A DNA stretch of 64,000 nucleotides from Mallotus nudiflorus (taxonomy: Eukaryota > Streptophyta > Magnoliopsida > Malpighiales > Euphorbiaceae). The position numbers and the translations under genes were made by a program. Every line of letters starts with the position of its first letter. The first letter of the stretch is position 1. The notes under the pieces were generated by a model, which worked only from the letters and a program-made list of their open reading frames with translations, did no database searches and was not told where the DNA came from. This document shows, one piece after another, positions 23,743 through 35,800 of the stretch. The DNA lies in the NCBI GenBank assembly GCA_947683625.1, contig CANTUR010000285.1, positions 744,001 through 808,000 on the forward strand, read 5' to 3'.

Positions 23743-24162
23743 TAACGTAGTGGAAGCTTAAATTACAAGGGATAAACGTCGCAAGCCGTTGAATAATGCA
23801 CGATTGGATGTCTAGCAACCTTCTACAACCTGTTGATTTGCTCACAATGTCAGGAAATAGGCATTCAAGAATTCGCTGATTTATAAAAATACCGAATTTG
23901 AGAAAAATAATAATTCTAAATAATCAATTCAACAAAAACTCCCTCACATAGCCCTAAGGTTTACATATTTATATGGTGGTACAAATCTACCAACCCTAAC
24001 CCTAATTTAATTAGGAAATAAAATAAAGATAATTCTAACTAAGGTAGGAAATCAAATCCCAAACAATTTAGAAAATTTAAATTCTAAGAATAAAAATCAA
24101 ATAATTTATATATGTTGTCCATTGTTCTGCAAACTCATTCACAGGTTTGTTGCTCTGCATCA
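23743..24162 (-). repeat. TRIM-like LTR1
   Basis: 420 bp. It is the distal (3') LTR on the minus strand, and its outer end is decayed (TAACGTAG for TGATGTAG). Confidence 0.85.
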
Positions 24163-24467
24163 TTCCCTCTGGGGTAGAGAAAATTTGTCCCCAAATTTTG
24201 CCCAAATATTATGAAACAAATTTGCTCACAAATGCATAGAACATCATAGATTCAACATCACCATCAACTTGTAATTTCTTCAAAATAGAAATTAAAGGAA
24301 CATAAGAGCAAAAAAATTTCGTCAATACTAATAAAATCAATATATTCAACACGCTTGACTAACTTTGGCATATTATATTCACGTCTAGGATGATCCTCCA
24401 TCTTAATCCCTAAATCCTTAGAAGTCTGATACCTTTCAACTAAGTCAATTATTGTTTCATCACCTTC

Positions 24468-24833
24468 TTACAATTTATTAAATTCTTCATCACCTTCATC
24501 CTCTTCATCAAATTTTGGCTCATTTCTAATAATTACATCTTCATCCTCACCATCATCAGTATTATAAAATAAGGTATCTTCATAATACTCTTCTTTTTCC
24601 TCTTCGTCACTAACCTCTCCATCAAAATTACCCATAAAATTCTTATTATTTCGTGGGGCTGGATTGTTTCTATTCTTATTGGCCAAAAGAGCAGTCATCC
24701 TTTTAATCATCTGTTCCATCATCTGCTCAAATCGCTCAATCGTCTGTTCAACTAGCTCAAATCGTTGCTCGATCCACTGATCCATCTCACGCTTATAAAC
24801 TTCTTCCACATGTTGCTATCTCATGCATGCCAT
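24468..24833 (-). pseudogene. Internal ORF of TRIM unit 1, gag-N-like, acidic
   Basis: The open part is 24809-24468 (113 codons). The likely original ATG is at about 24833 (MAC..., with an early TAG). The reading runs VEEVYKREMDQWIEQRFELV, then a coiled-coil-like stretch, an Asn/Pro hinge, and an Asp/Glu-rich tail (YYEDTLFYNTDDGEDEDV). The start resembles gag N-termini of plant Ty3/gypsy elements. The rest was not recognised. It is homologous to 26438-26782 and to a broken version at about 25560-25930. Confidence 0.6.
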
Positions 24834-24876
24834 TTTTTTTTATAACCTTAGGAGCAAACGCTGCTCTGATACCAAC

Positions 24877-25286
24877 TGATGTAATGGAAGCCTAAATTAC
24901 AAGGGATAAAGATTGCAAGCCATTGAATCGTACACGATTGACCATCTATCAACCTTCTACAACCTATTGATTTGCGCATAAATGCCAGGAAATAGGCATC
25001 TAAGAATTCGTTGATTCACAAGAATAGAGAATTTAGGAAAAATAATAATTTTGAATAATCAATTTAACAAAAACTCTCTCACATAGTGTTGAGGCTTACA
25101 TATTTATAGGGTAACACAAATCTACCAACCTTAACCTAAATTTTAATTAGGAAATAAAATAAATACAATTCTAATTAAGGTAGAAAATCAAATCCCTAAC
25201 AATATAGGAAAGTCAAATTCTAATAATAATAATATATGTTGTCTATTATTCTACAAACTTATTTAATGACTTTTTGCTCTGCATCA
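24877..25286 (-). repeat. TRIM-like LTR2
   Basis: 410 bp, with both TGAT and ATCA ends visible, and shared between units 1 and 2. Confidence 0.88.
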
Positions 25287-25979
25287 TTCCCTCTGGGGTA
25301 GAAAAAATTCATCATTGAATTTTGCCCAAATATTGTGAAACAAATTTCCTCACAAATGAAAAAAAAATTATAGATCCACCATCACCATCAACTTGTAATT
25401 CATTCAAAATAGAAATTAAAGGAACACAAGTGTAAAAAATTTCATTAATGCTAATAAAATCAATATATTTAATATGCTTGACTAATGTTTAGGATGATCC
25501 TCTATCTCAATCCCTAAATCCTTAGAAGTCTGATACCTTTCAACTAAGTCAATTATTGTATCACCACCTTATAACAATTCATTAAATTCTTCATCACCCT
25601 CATCCTTTTTATCAAATATTGGCTCATCTCTAATAATTGCATCTTCATCCTCACCATCATCAGTATTATAAAATAATGTATCTTTATAATACTCTTCTTT
25701 TTCCTCTTTGTCACTATCCTCTCCATCAGAATTACCTATAAAATTCTTATTGTTTCATGGGGCTGGATTGTTTCTATTCCGATTGGCCAAAAGAGTAGCC
25801 GTCCTTTTAGTCATATGTTCCATCATATACTTAAATCACTCCATCATCTGTTCAACTCACTCAAATCTCTGCTCGATCTGCTAATCCATCTTACGCTCAT
25901 AAACTTCTTCCACACGTTGTTATTTCCTGCATACCATTTTTTTTATAACCCTAAGAGCGAACACCGCTCTGATACCAAC
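25287..25979 (-). pseudogene. Internal region of TRIM unit 2, broken gag-like ORF
   Basis: Collinear with the internal regions of units 1 and 3, but with stops and indels. An ~30-bp deletion occurs in the GTTAGxCAAGCATATTAAATA area. The PBS complement lies at 25966-25977. Confidence 0.7.
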
Positions 25980-26307
25980 TGATTTAGCGAAAGCCTAAAT
26001 TACAAGGGATAAACGTCGCAAGCCGTTGAATCCTGCACGATTGGCCATCTAATAACCTTCTACAACCTGTTAATTTATGCACAAATGCTAGAAAATAGGC
26101 ATCCAAGAATTCGTTGATTTATAAGAATATCGAATTTGGGAAAAATAATAATTCTGAATAATCAATTCAACAAAAAGCTCCCTCACATAGCCCTATGCTT
26201 ACATATTTATAGGGTGACATAAACCTACCAACCTTAACCCTAATTTTAATTAGGAAATAAAATAAAGACAATTCTAACTAAGGTAGGAAATCAAATGCTT
26301 CGTATGA
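25980..26307 (-). repeat. TRIM-like LTR3 with internal deletion
   Basis: 328 bp, compared with 410-427 bp for its siblings. The segment after GGAAATCAAAT up to the TGATxC end is missing. Confidence 0.82.
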
Positions 26308-26437
26308 TTCCCTCTGGGGGTAGAGAAAATTCATCCTTGAATTTTGCCCAAGTATTATAAAACAAATTTGCTCATAAATGCATAGAACATCATAGATCCA
26401 GCATCACCATCAACTTGTAATTCCTTCAAAATAAAAA

Positions 26438-26782
26438 TTAAGGAACACAAGAGTAAAGAATTTGGTCAATGCCAATAAAATCAATATATTCAACACGCTT
26501 GACTAACTTTGGCATATTATATTCACGTCTAGGATGATCCTCTATCTTAATCCCTAAATCCTTAGAAGTCTGATGGCTTTTAACTAAGTCAATTATTGTA
26601 TCACCACCTTCTAACAATTCATTAAATTCTTCATCACCCTCATTCTCTTTATCAAATATTGGCTCATCTCCAATAATTGCATCTCCATCCTCACCATCAT
26701 TAGTATCATAAAATAAGGTATCTTCATAATACTCTTTTTCTGCTTCTTCTTTGTCACTAACGTCTCCATCAGAATTACACAT
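26438..26782 (-). pseudogene. Internal ORF of TRIM unit 3, acidic C-terminal part
   Basis: 114 codons are open: YYEDTLFYDTNDGEDGD, then TIIDLVKSHQTSKDLGIK, then MPKLVKRVEYIDFIGIDQIL. It is the same protein as unit 1 but starts further in, because the upstream part has stops (for example TGA in EQ*FE). No catalytic domain is seen. Its role is unknown. Confidence 0.55.
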
Positions 26783-27020
26783 AAAATTGTTATTATTTTA
26801 TGGGGATGGATTGTTTCCATTATGATTGGCCAAAAGAATAGCCATCCTTTCAGTTAGCTATTCCATCATCTGCTCAAATCGCTCTATCATCTGTTCAACT
26901 CGCTCAAATCATTGCTCGATCCGCTGATCCATCTCATGCTCATAAACTTCTTCTACATGTTGTTGTCTCCTGCATGCCATTTTTTATAACCCTAGGAGCA
27001 AACACCGCTCTGATATCAAT

Positions 27021-27447
27021 TGATGTAGCGGAAGCCTAGATTATAAGGGATAAATATCGTAAGCCATTTAATCATGCATGTTGGCCATCTAGCAACCTTT
27101 TACAATATGTTGATTTGCGCATAAATTCTCAGAAATAGGCATCCGAGAATTCATTGATTCATAAGAATACCGAATTTAGAAAAAATAATAATTATAAATA
27201 ATCAATTCAACAAAAACTCCCTCACATAGCCCTAAGGTTTACATATTTATAGGGTGGCACAAAATTTCCAACCCTAACCATAATTTTAATTAAGAAATAA
27301 AATAAAGATAATTTTAACTAAGGTAGGAAATCAAATCCTTAACAATATAAGAAAGTCAAATTCTAAGAATAAAAATCAAATAATAATGAATTATATATGT
27401 TGTCCATTGTTCTGCAAACTCATTCAAAGGCTTGTTGCTCCGTATCA
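27021..27447 (-). repeat. TRIM-like LTR4 (5' LTR on minus strand)
   Basis: 427 bp. It is followed on the right by the ATATC target duplication. Confidence 0.86.
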
Positions 27448-28173
27448 ATATCCCTATATGTCTTTCCATATAATTGTTTTAATTAAATATTTAGTTGTTT
27501 TATGTCTTTCAAATTGAGAACAATTTTTTCAATAAAACATTCAGTTGTTTATTTTTTTAAAATACAAAAAAACTTAATTAAGATGGGTGAATCTACTCGC
27601 TAAGCAAGTTATGTAATTTGAAGGATACTGTTTTAATATTGTATCACACAATCCAACATTTACTATTTGCTAATTGAGTAGGATGTACAAGATAAGGCAC
27701 AAACCTATAGTTATTTCTATTAAAATTTTTTTAATTTATTGAAGCAGCCAATTCATTTGGGACCCTATAGATCCACTCTTTTTCCTAGTCAAAGATCAAC
27801 CCTTTGTCTGTGTTTTCATATCGAGAATTCTTTGCAAATAAAGAGATGTCAAAGGAGCTTCTTACTTCCCAAATGGATCCTCCTACATCCATATATATAA
27901 ATGCTAGTTTATCAAGAATACGCAAGAAAAGCACTTCAAATTGTTGATTCATCACCAGAGATGGCTTAGAACCAATAGTTTTTTATTTAATGAATTTTTC
28001 TATTCTAATACTCTATCCGAGAGTTATCAATATTTATCAAATCTGTTCCTATCTAACTGAACACTATTGGATCAAATGACAAAGTGATTTTCTAATTGAG
28101 TTGGATTTATTAGATAAAACACAAACCCATAGCTATTTCTATTAAAATTGTTTTGATTTATTGAAGCGGGAAA
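27448..28173. repeat. Duplicated host segment, related to 8800-9210
   Basis: 27545-27745 matches 9015-9205. A second partial copy ends at about 28166 (CTATTTCTATTAAAATTGTT then TTTATTGAAGC). No gene was found. Confidence 0.6.
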
Positions 28174-29460
28174 TGATGTGTGCAATATTTACATATTTTT
28201 GAGTTAAATTTTAATGACTTTTGAAATAATAAATAATGTTAATTGGGTAGATTTTAGGTTAATTAGGAAATATTTTTACTATAGAATCTTCTATAGAATT
28301 TTATTATTTTTTGTTTAATTTTAGACAAATAAGTAGTTTTGTTTAAGTGGCTAATTAATGTTTCCCTTTTTGTAGGAGATGTAGCAAAGAATTCCAAAAA
28401 GTTAAAGGATTGGGGCTTGAGCATGGGGGTGTGCATCTAGTGTTGTTCCCCTGTTGAAACCGTGCAAGGATCTGGAATCTTGATTCAAAGTAAAGCACGC
28501 CCATGCTGGAATGGTGTTGAAGAGCTACAATGCGACACCACTTCAACACAACCATGTCAATGCCACGTCAAAGAAAAAGAAGGTTTTCTTACTCAAAAAG
28601 GAAAAGGAATTCAAGGGCATTAAGGATACTATCAAGTTTTCCTATATAAAGGGGCGCTAATAAGGTTTAAGAGGCATTCATTCTTCATTGCTAGAAGACA
28701 TAAATAAGAGCTAATAAAGATTAAAGAAGATTTTTGCAAGATTAAAGAGACGTATCCATTGTTTCTTATTCTTCATCTTTTATTCTTTTAATTATGTTTG
28801 TGTTCTTTGCTATAATTATGTGTGGCTAAACTCTTTTTAAGGTTTAGGTTAGGAGTAACTATTTTACAATGTGATTGAACACAAGTTTTATTAATTTGAT
28901 TTTCAATTAATTTTATGAGTTGCACTTAATACATGCTTTCATTATTGGCCAGCTTGTTTGCATGTTTATGGGTATTTTAACCAATAAGAGTTAAGAGAAT
29001 TTATCAGCTTAGGACTCATAGAAATTAATTCACTCGACCAAGAGAGTAAGTGAGCTCTTGGAGGGTAAAATAATTGTTATGAAGCTTAATGAATTAGGAT
29101 TAATTTCTTAATCATGAAAGTAGGTTAAACTTTAATCTTAGCATGCTTAATTGAACTTGAGAGAGTCTTTAGGTATTTTAGAATAACTACCCTTAACTGA
29201 AATCATTGTTTAATCTGTTTAAGTGTTCATGATCTGATTGGAATAGTGAAACTAAACCTAAGCTCTATATTTTAATTATTTGATTTTCTCTTAGTTTAAT
29301 TTTCTTTGCTTTATATTTTATTTGTTTAATCACTTATATTTGATATACTAACTAAGATCATAAGTAGGAATATTGGTTTTCAATATCCAATCCTCATAGG
29401 AATGATAACTCTTTATACTGCAATTCATGATCTGTGCGCTTATGGGTTTTGAGTGCAATA
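28174..29460 (+). repeat. 5' LTR of an Athila-like Ty3/gypsy element
   Basis: It starts TGATGTGTGCAATATTTAC and ends ...GAGTGCAATA (AACA-type end decayed to AATA). It is directly followed by a tRNA-Asp-type PBS at about 29467-29484 (TAGTGCCATTGCCGAGGA; the canonical form is TGGCGCCGTTGCCGGGGA). The size (about 1.29 kb) fits Athila-type LTRs. No matching 3' LTR was found in the window. Confidence 0.75.
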
Positions 29461-29689
29461 AGATTTTAGTGCCATTGCCGAGGATTGTTAATGTTGATAT
29501 TAATTTAATTTTTACTTTTCTTAGACTAGTATTTTTTTTCTATATCTTACTTGTTTTGTTTATTGATTTTTTAGGAGATTTGGTAGTTTATGAACACTCG
29601 ATCTCAATGAATCAATTTAGAGAAGATTAATCCTAAAATAGAGAAGTTATGAAAAAATAATTGAAAGGAAAAGTGCACAAAAGACAAGC

Positions 29690-30560
29690 AAACAATGGCT
29701 GAAGATTAAGCACGCAGGTTAGCAATCATGCTCTTCAAGAGTACACGATGCCTAACCCAGGAAATAACCTGAGCAATATTGTAAGGCCAAATGTGGATGC
29801 TAACACCTTTGAGATTAAACCAACAATTATTCAAATGGTTTCACAATTCTAATTTGGAGGTCTCCCAAGTGAAGATCCTGATGCCCATTTAGCTAAATTC
29901 TTAGAGATATGTGACACTTTCAAGATGAATGGTGTTAGTTCGAATGTAATAAAACTTAGGCTATTCCCTTTCTCTTTAAGGGATAAAGCCAAGTTATGGT
30001 TGCACTCTCTTGCACCACAATCCATTAATTCTTGCGAAGTGTCATTAAAGATGTTTTTGAGCAAATATTTTGCACTTGGGAAGACAATAAAGTTTAGAAA
30101 AGAGATCATAAGCTTCACTCAATACAATGGTGAATCCTTATATGAAGCTTGGGAGTAGTTCAAGGACTTGCAATGTCAATTCCCACACCATGGAGTTCTA
30201 CAATGGCTACTCATTAAGACTTTTTACCAAGGACTCACCAAGCCAATGAGGAACACCATTGATGCTACAGCTCAAGGCTCATTCATGAGCAAGACACCTG
30301 ACAATGCATACAATATACTTGAGACCATGGCATCCACCAACTATCAATGGCATGGAGAATGAAGCGCACCAAAGAGAGTTACAAGAATGCATGAGGTGCA
30401 TGGTTGGAACCTTCTAAATGCAAAGATTAATATGCTCATAAAGAAATTAAAGGCTTCAACCAAGGTTTCTAATCTAATGGCTATTTATTCTTGTGAATAT
30501 TGTGCAGGGATTCACTCAACTTTAAAGTGTTAAAGGAATTTTTACTTTCAAGATCATTCA
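29690..30560 (+). pseudogene. gag: Athila-like gag remnant
   Basis: Readable pieces are FGGLPSEDPDAHLAKFLEIC, FKMNGVSSNVIKLRLFPFSL and RDKAKLWLHSLAPQSI (about 29860-30030), then FLSKYFALGKTIKFRKEI and SFTQYNGESLYEAWE (to 30158). After a stop come FKDLQCQFPHHGV and TFYQGLTKPMRNTIDATAQG (to 30362). This is the Retrotrans_gag domain of plant Ty3/gypsy (Athila/Tat) elements. Stops at 30156 and 30361 and frame changes show it is dead. The zinc-knuckle region (about 30480-30540) retains CxxC-like remnants. Confidence 0.85.
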
Positions 30561-31377
30561 ATTGAGCAAGTTAATGCTTTAAATAATTATCAAAAAGGAT
30601 AAGGGAATCCCTACTCCAACACATATAATCTGAGATGGTCGCCCTAACTTCTCTTAGTCTAATAAAGAAGGGGTACAAGATGCTAACCAAGGATTCAAGT
30701 AACCCACATTCGGTTTCCAACAAATGAACACTCTCCATCAACAATATGACAATAAGCTTAATCTTGAAGACATGATGGTGAATTTTTTTAAGGATCAAGA
30801 GGAAAAAAAGGAAGCTATCAAGAACCTAACTTCTTATATAAAGATGTTAGAGTATCAAATTGCTTCATAAGCTAGTGCTTTAAATTTTCAGAAACCGGGT
30901 CAACTTCCTAGTCAACCCAAGAACCTAAGAGAGCATGTGAATGCAATAATGTTTTGAAGTGGAAACTAACTACCCAAGGTGGGAATCAAAAAGGAAGAGG
31001 AAGAAGTTGCAAAGAATATCCACAAGGAAAAAAAAGCATGCTAAGAAATCAAAGAAAGAATAGGTGCCTAAAACTATCACTCCACCATTACCTTTCCCTC
31101 AAAGGGAAAAAAGGAGCAATGCAATAATGCTTCTAAGTGGAAAGTAACTACCCGAGGTAGGAATAAAAAAGGAAGAGGAAGAGGTTATAAAGAACACACA
31201 AGAAGAACAAAACATACTAAGGAGGTCGAAAAGAATAAAGAAGGTAAAAGGGAAGTACCTATAAAGACTCCACCATTACCCTTCCCTTATAGGCAATAAA
31301 AATCAAAGTTGGATAAGCAATTTGAGAAGTTTTTTAAGGTACTTCAATAACTTAAGCTCAATATAGCAATTTTAGTT
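30561..31377 (+). pseudogene. Athila-like gag-pol linker, decayed
   Basis: Lys/Glu/Gln-rich coding remnants lie in several frames. A tandem duplication is visible: AATGCAATAATG(C)TT(C)T...GTGGAAA.TAACTACCC..GGT occurs near 30940 and 31118, followed by AAAAGGAAGAGGAAGA. No complete ORF remains. Confidence 0.6.
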
Positions 31378-32153
31378 ATGATCAAAATGATGCTTGCCTA
31401 TGCAAAGTTCCTTAAAGACATCATTTCACACAAGCAAAAGTGGGAAGACTATAAGACCATTCCTATCAATAAAGAGTGTAGTGCAGTCATTCAAAATATG
31501 CTTTTAAAAAAACTTAAAGATCTAGGGAGTATCATTATTCCTTACACTATTAGGAATGAATTTATAGGTATGTCTTTATGTGATTTAGGTGTGAGTGTAA
31601 GCATAATACCTCTTTCTTTTTATAGGCATTTGAACATTACAGAACCATAACCAATAACAATGTCACTATAACTAGTAGATAGGTCCATAATCTATCCTTA
31701 TAGAATCTTAAAAGATGTGCCCGTTAAAGTTGGAGATTACTATATACCAAGATATTTTATCATTTTGGAGGTGGAAGAGGACCTTAAAATTCCAATAATT
31801 TTAAGCGTCCTTTCCTTGCTATCACCAGTGCAATTATCAATGTCAAACCTGAAAAAATTACTCTAGAGATTGGAGATGAAAAAGTAGAGTTTGATGTATT
31901 CAAGAAGCCAACCCAATCCCCATTAATGACTTTTTATTTTTGGGTAGATGCGATTGATGTTTATGATAAAGATATTCTTCCACAGGTTCCTAAAGAACCA
32001 CTTAAAACATGCTTCATTCGTCATACCAATGAGGTGAAAGCAACCAAGAAAGTTAAGAAGAAAAAGGGACCTTTGGAGAAAGATAAAAAAGAGTGGCGAA
32101 TTAAAAGCACTGTGAAAGATATAAATTTTAAGAAATTCTCATCTTCTTTTTGA
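31378..32153 (+). pseudogene. Athila-like aspartic protease remnant and downstream polyprotein piece
   Basis: IPYTIRNEFIGMSLCDLGVSVSIIPLSFYRHL is readable at about 31537-31635. Athila proteases carry CDLGASVSLMPLS here, so the catalytic Asp region is kept. After a stop come LVDRSIIYP and VPVKVGDYYIPRYFIILEVE, then IILSVLSLL. 31926-32153 encodes a Lys-rich piece (KVKKKKGPLEKDKKEW). RT, RNase H and integrase domains, which should follow, are absent. The polyprotein therefore lost its core by deletion, or the element was non-autonomous. Confidence 0.78.
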
Positions 32154-32159
32154 ATGTCA

Positions 32160-32806
32160 AATAAGTGAGCTCAAGTAGGGGAGGATTATTCTTTGACCCA
32201 TCCTCCTTAAGTGAAGATCCAACAGTAGGGTCAAGCTAATGACCTTAAATTCGTACTCTTGAGAGGCAACCCAATGTTTTATTACTTTTCTTTTATTTTT
32301 CTTTCAATATTTATGCTTCATTTTACCTTAATTTTCATTAATTTTTGTTACTTTTTATTTATGAAAATCATGCACGGAGAAAGGGAATTAAGAAATGAGG
32401 AATGAAGTTTTGGTAACTGCACATAGGATCAACACAACTTGCATATGGCCATGGCACACCTATAACACCACATTCACATGGCCATGCCATGAGTTCCTCA
32501 GTCTGACACAGTTTGCACACTACTTTAACATGGTCGTGTGCTTTGTTGCATTTACCCATATTTGGCCGAAGCCAATACACCTTCGACACCACATCGACAT
32601 ACCTTCAAAACCATATCAGCATAGCCTTCCAAGCATCAAATTTCAAGGCAATATTTTTTCTTTTTCCTTTATTTTTATTTTATTTATTTATTTTTTCATA
32701 TATTTATTTGTTAATGCATATGTTTTCATCATTGAGGACAATGACATGGATAGTGTGGGGGAGGGTATCATTTTGCATTTGTTTTCTTACATATGTTTTC
32801 ATTATT

Positions 32807-32844
<38 letters not shown>

Positions 32845-32850
32845 GGGTTG
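32160..32850 (+). other. Athila-like 3' internal spacer with (CA)n tract
   Basis: It has the typical wording of Athila-type spacers: GGGTCAAGCTAATGACCTTAAA and GAGAGGCAACCCAATGTTT (about 32228-32280), then ATTGAGGACAATGACATGGAT and AGTGTGGGGGAGGGTATCAT (about 32730-32772). It ends in (CA)16 at about 32811-32841, where sequence character changes. Confidence 0.7.
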
Positions 32851-35800
32851 ATAAATAGGATAAGAAGCCAAAACCCTTATTTCCAGCCTAAAAGCTAAAG
32901 GGAGAAACTCTACTGCAACTTGCATGCTAGGAGGACAGAGCAAGAAATTCATCCTACTTTTTATTCTCAAAGGCAGGCGCTTAGAGTTAGAGTACAATTG
33001 CATAAAAAGTCTAATCTTCACCCATTAATTTAGACCGGCCACTGACTTATCAAAAGCTTTTCAGATAGAAATCGTCATTTTTATGTTTAGAGGTCTTTCT
33101 ACAAGGTACCGAAGTCATTCGATCAAGGAGAAAGCACACACGATCTATATATAGATGAATAATACCAATTGAGTCAGATGAAGCTAGTGTTCTCACTTAC
33201 AGAAAAGGGGGCTCCTATATCAAAAAGAAGAGAGGCACATCCGCCTTACAGTCTGATAACCTTTGAGAGAGAATCTGATGGTGGGGTACCACTTACTCCA
33301 ATTTATACTGGAAGAGAAAAGAGCATAATTACCTATGTCCTTTGCTACCAACTAACTATCTATAGAGGAGGAGGAGATAGCAATGGAAGATGGCAGAAAG
33401 CTCGAGAACGATAGTAAATTATTTCTAGTTCTAATGCAATGGAGCAAGGATGGCTACGTTCAGGTAGTACAATTATACAATATAAAAAATGAAAATCTTC
33501 CTTTCCTAACTCATACATTAAGAAATGAAGATGAGATAGCCAACCCAGTAATGAAGGATAAAATTGTTGAGGTAGTTTGGAAATGGTATAGATGAATCTA
33601 AGATCATTCTATAGGTCTTGCTTGTGAGAAACTAATGCTGGAGCATAGACTTATAAGCCATCCATTTCAATGAGGGAGGATAAAATCAATCAGATTCTGA
33701 CCTGAAAAGAATTAATTTTTCTTGAACTTCTAGGATGACATTACATGAATGACTATTTCTTAACCTAAAATGCCTTTTGTTTACCTTAAGGCTTCCTCCG
33801 AAAGGGGAACACCAGGTAAGGCACCAATAATAGCAAGAGTAGTAACATCTACCTCCACTATCTCTTAAAGCTTATGCCTTCAGACTTGCTTTGCTTTCTT
33901 ACCCTCGGCCTTCAGACGGGATGCTCTAATTGTTACTAGCTGCTCTTAGCTGAATGCCCTGCTACGCTTCCTTCCTTAACAATCAAAGAAGAATTTTTTA
34001 TTCCCCGACTTCATTCCTATTTCTTAATGTTCTTTCCAATTCAACATCAACTTTGTTAGCTAACTAAGTTCTTGACCCTTGCCCATTTTTGGCTGACTGT
34101 GAGGAGGTTGGACCTATGTGATCTCATTACCAAGAAAGATTGAAAGAAAGACATAAAGTAAGGTAATCTTACTGCTACTAAGACTACTCCATCTTAAGGC
34201 TAGAGGTTAAAGCGTGGCTCTGGCAGATCGAATCTAATGTGATATCTAAACCTACTTCTTATCACTTATCATGAAAGAGGAATAATGAATAGGCACAAGA
34301 AAGGGAGTAGTAAAAAAAGTGAGTTCAATTAGCCTTTTTCCTTAGGAATGAACTGGATGTAGTTGGTTTTATTGGGGATTGGTTTAGCAGGAAGATTGGG
34401 TATGATTCTAGTCGTGGAAAGTGTAAGAACAGATTTCCTCCAGTAGCACCAGCAACACTAAATAAGCTACCGCCTGATCTTGACCCTGACAAAACAGAAT
34501 TCAAAGTTGAAGAAAAGTAATGGTTGAAGAACCTCATCTCACATCTCTTATTGTCTAAGGTGGGAAAAGCACAATTGGGTTTTAGGCTATGAAGAAGCCT
34601 TGGTCCTAATTGGTCTAAGACTTACTAGTCAAGCTATCAGGTATAGTCAAGGTATCTTAATTCACTAGGAATAGAGAGACTCTATATAGAGTAACTATAA
34701 AATAAATCTATTAACAATCGATCTGTGACATACAGATATGAAGTATAAAATAGAAAGGAATAGAATGAGGAGATTCCCTTTTTCTTTTGAATATAGAATT
34801 GCTCTTCTTTCTCCTTATAGAGTGGAAGAAGTTTTTGCCCTTATCCCCTTCCATTGAATGGATTATGGTTACTAAGACATTTTTTATATCTTTGAGCTGC
34901 CTAGATTGAGAGTGTTATTCTATCCCACTAGGGAGGTACTTTTTCCTACTCTGAAAAAGAACCTGTATTGAGGAAGTGAAAACCAAGAATGCTAATCCTT
35001 TCATTACTCTAATGGTTATGAGTGAGGTGTAAAGCAAAAACCATCTTTTAAACTGTCCTTATTGAGTCTTTTTGTAATAGAAAGAGCTTCCCTTCCATAA
35101 TTGTAAGAACTAGACTTCCTTTTTACTGGCTATCTTCATTAGAGGAGTGACCCGAGCCTTTTAACGAGACCTTATATGTATGGTTATCCAGGTTGGGAAT
35201 TAAGCTTATCAATCTAGATAAAAGAATGAAGACTTTGAAAAGGTTCTTAGTAAATAATAGCAACTTATTAAGCCTAAAGGTCTTGTCCCTTCACTCTTTT
35301 AATACCTATATCTATTAGTTGAGTTAGTACTATACTGGGATGCCTTACTCTAGGGAATAGGGTATTTGTCTTCAACTAAAATAGGATATAAGGTTCACTT
35401 GTCTCTTCCTTCGGCCTAAAGCCTAGAGTTCGGGTTTAGCAAGGAGTTCTTCTTCTTTATCTTTATATTGGAGATTTCTTTCTTTGATTTGAAATTCGAG
35501 ACTAGAGCATCATCAGAAGGATCTTCGAACAGTGGGATCACAACCTTAGCTGAATAAAGATTGGGAAAAAGTTGACTCTAGCCCATGACTTTATATTTCC
35601 TTTCCTAGTAAAAGAAAAACTGAGGTTACTAATTCAAGAGCCATATTATCTTATAATAAACTCTCTGTCTTTATCGAGTAGTTCTCAACTCTAAGAAAAA
35701 CCCCTGTCAACTAAAGTTGGAGTCAGATGCGGATCAACTCCTTTACTAGTTTCACTCCAAGAAAGATGCTCATCTCTCTTGGGCTTCTCTGCTCCTCCTC

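Larger units (their letters stand above)
23743..27447 (-). mobile_element. TRIM-like tandem array: four LTRs and three internal regions
   Basis: On the minus strand the order is LTR4 (27021-27447), internal, LTR3 (25980-26307, with an ~90-bp deletion), internal, LTR2 (24877-25286), internal, LTR1 (23743-24162). LTRs start TGATGCAGAGC and end like TTACATCA. Each of LTR4, LTR3 and LTR2 is followed by a Met-tRNA-type PBS (complement of GCTCTGATACCA at 27007-27018, 25966-25977 and 24863-24874). Each of LTR3, LTR2 and LTR1 is preceded by the purine tract CCAGAGGGAA. Internal regions are about 0.7 kb and carry only a gag-like acidic ORF. The whole array is bounded by a single exact 5-bp duplication, ATATC (23738-23742 and 27448-27452). 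Confidence 0.88.

Noticed and set aside
30571..30798. Minus-strand ORF in the Athila-like region
   Set aside because: Opposite to the gag-pol direction, with no recognisable domain.
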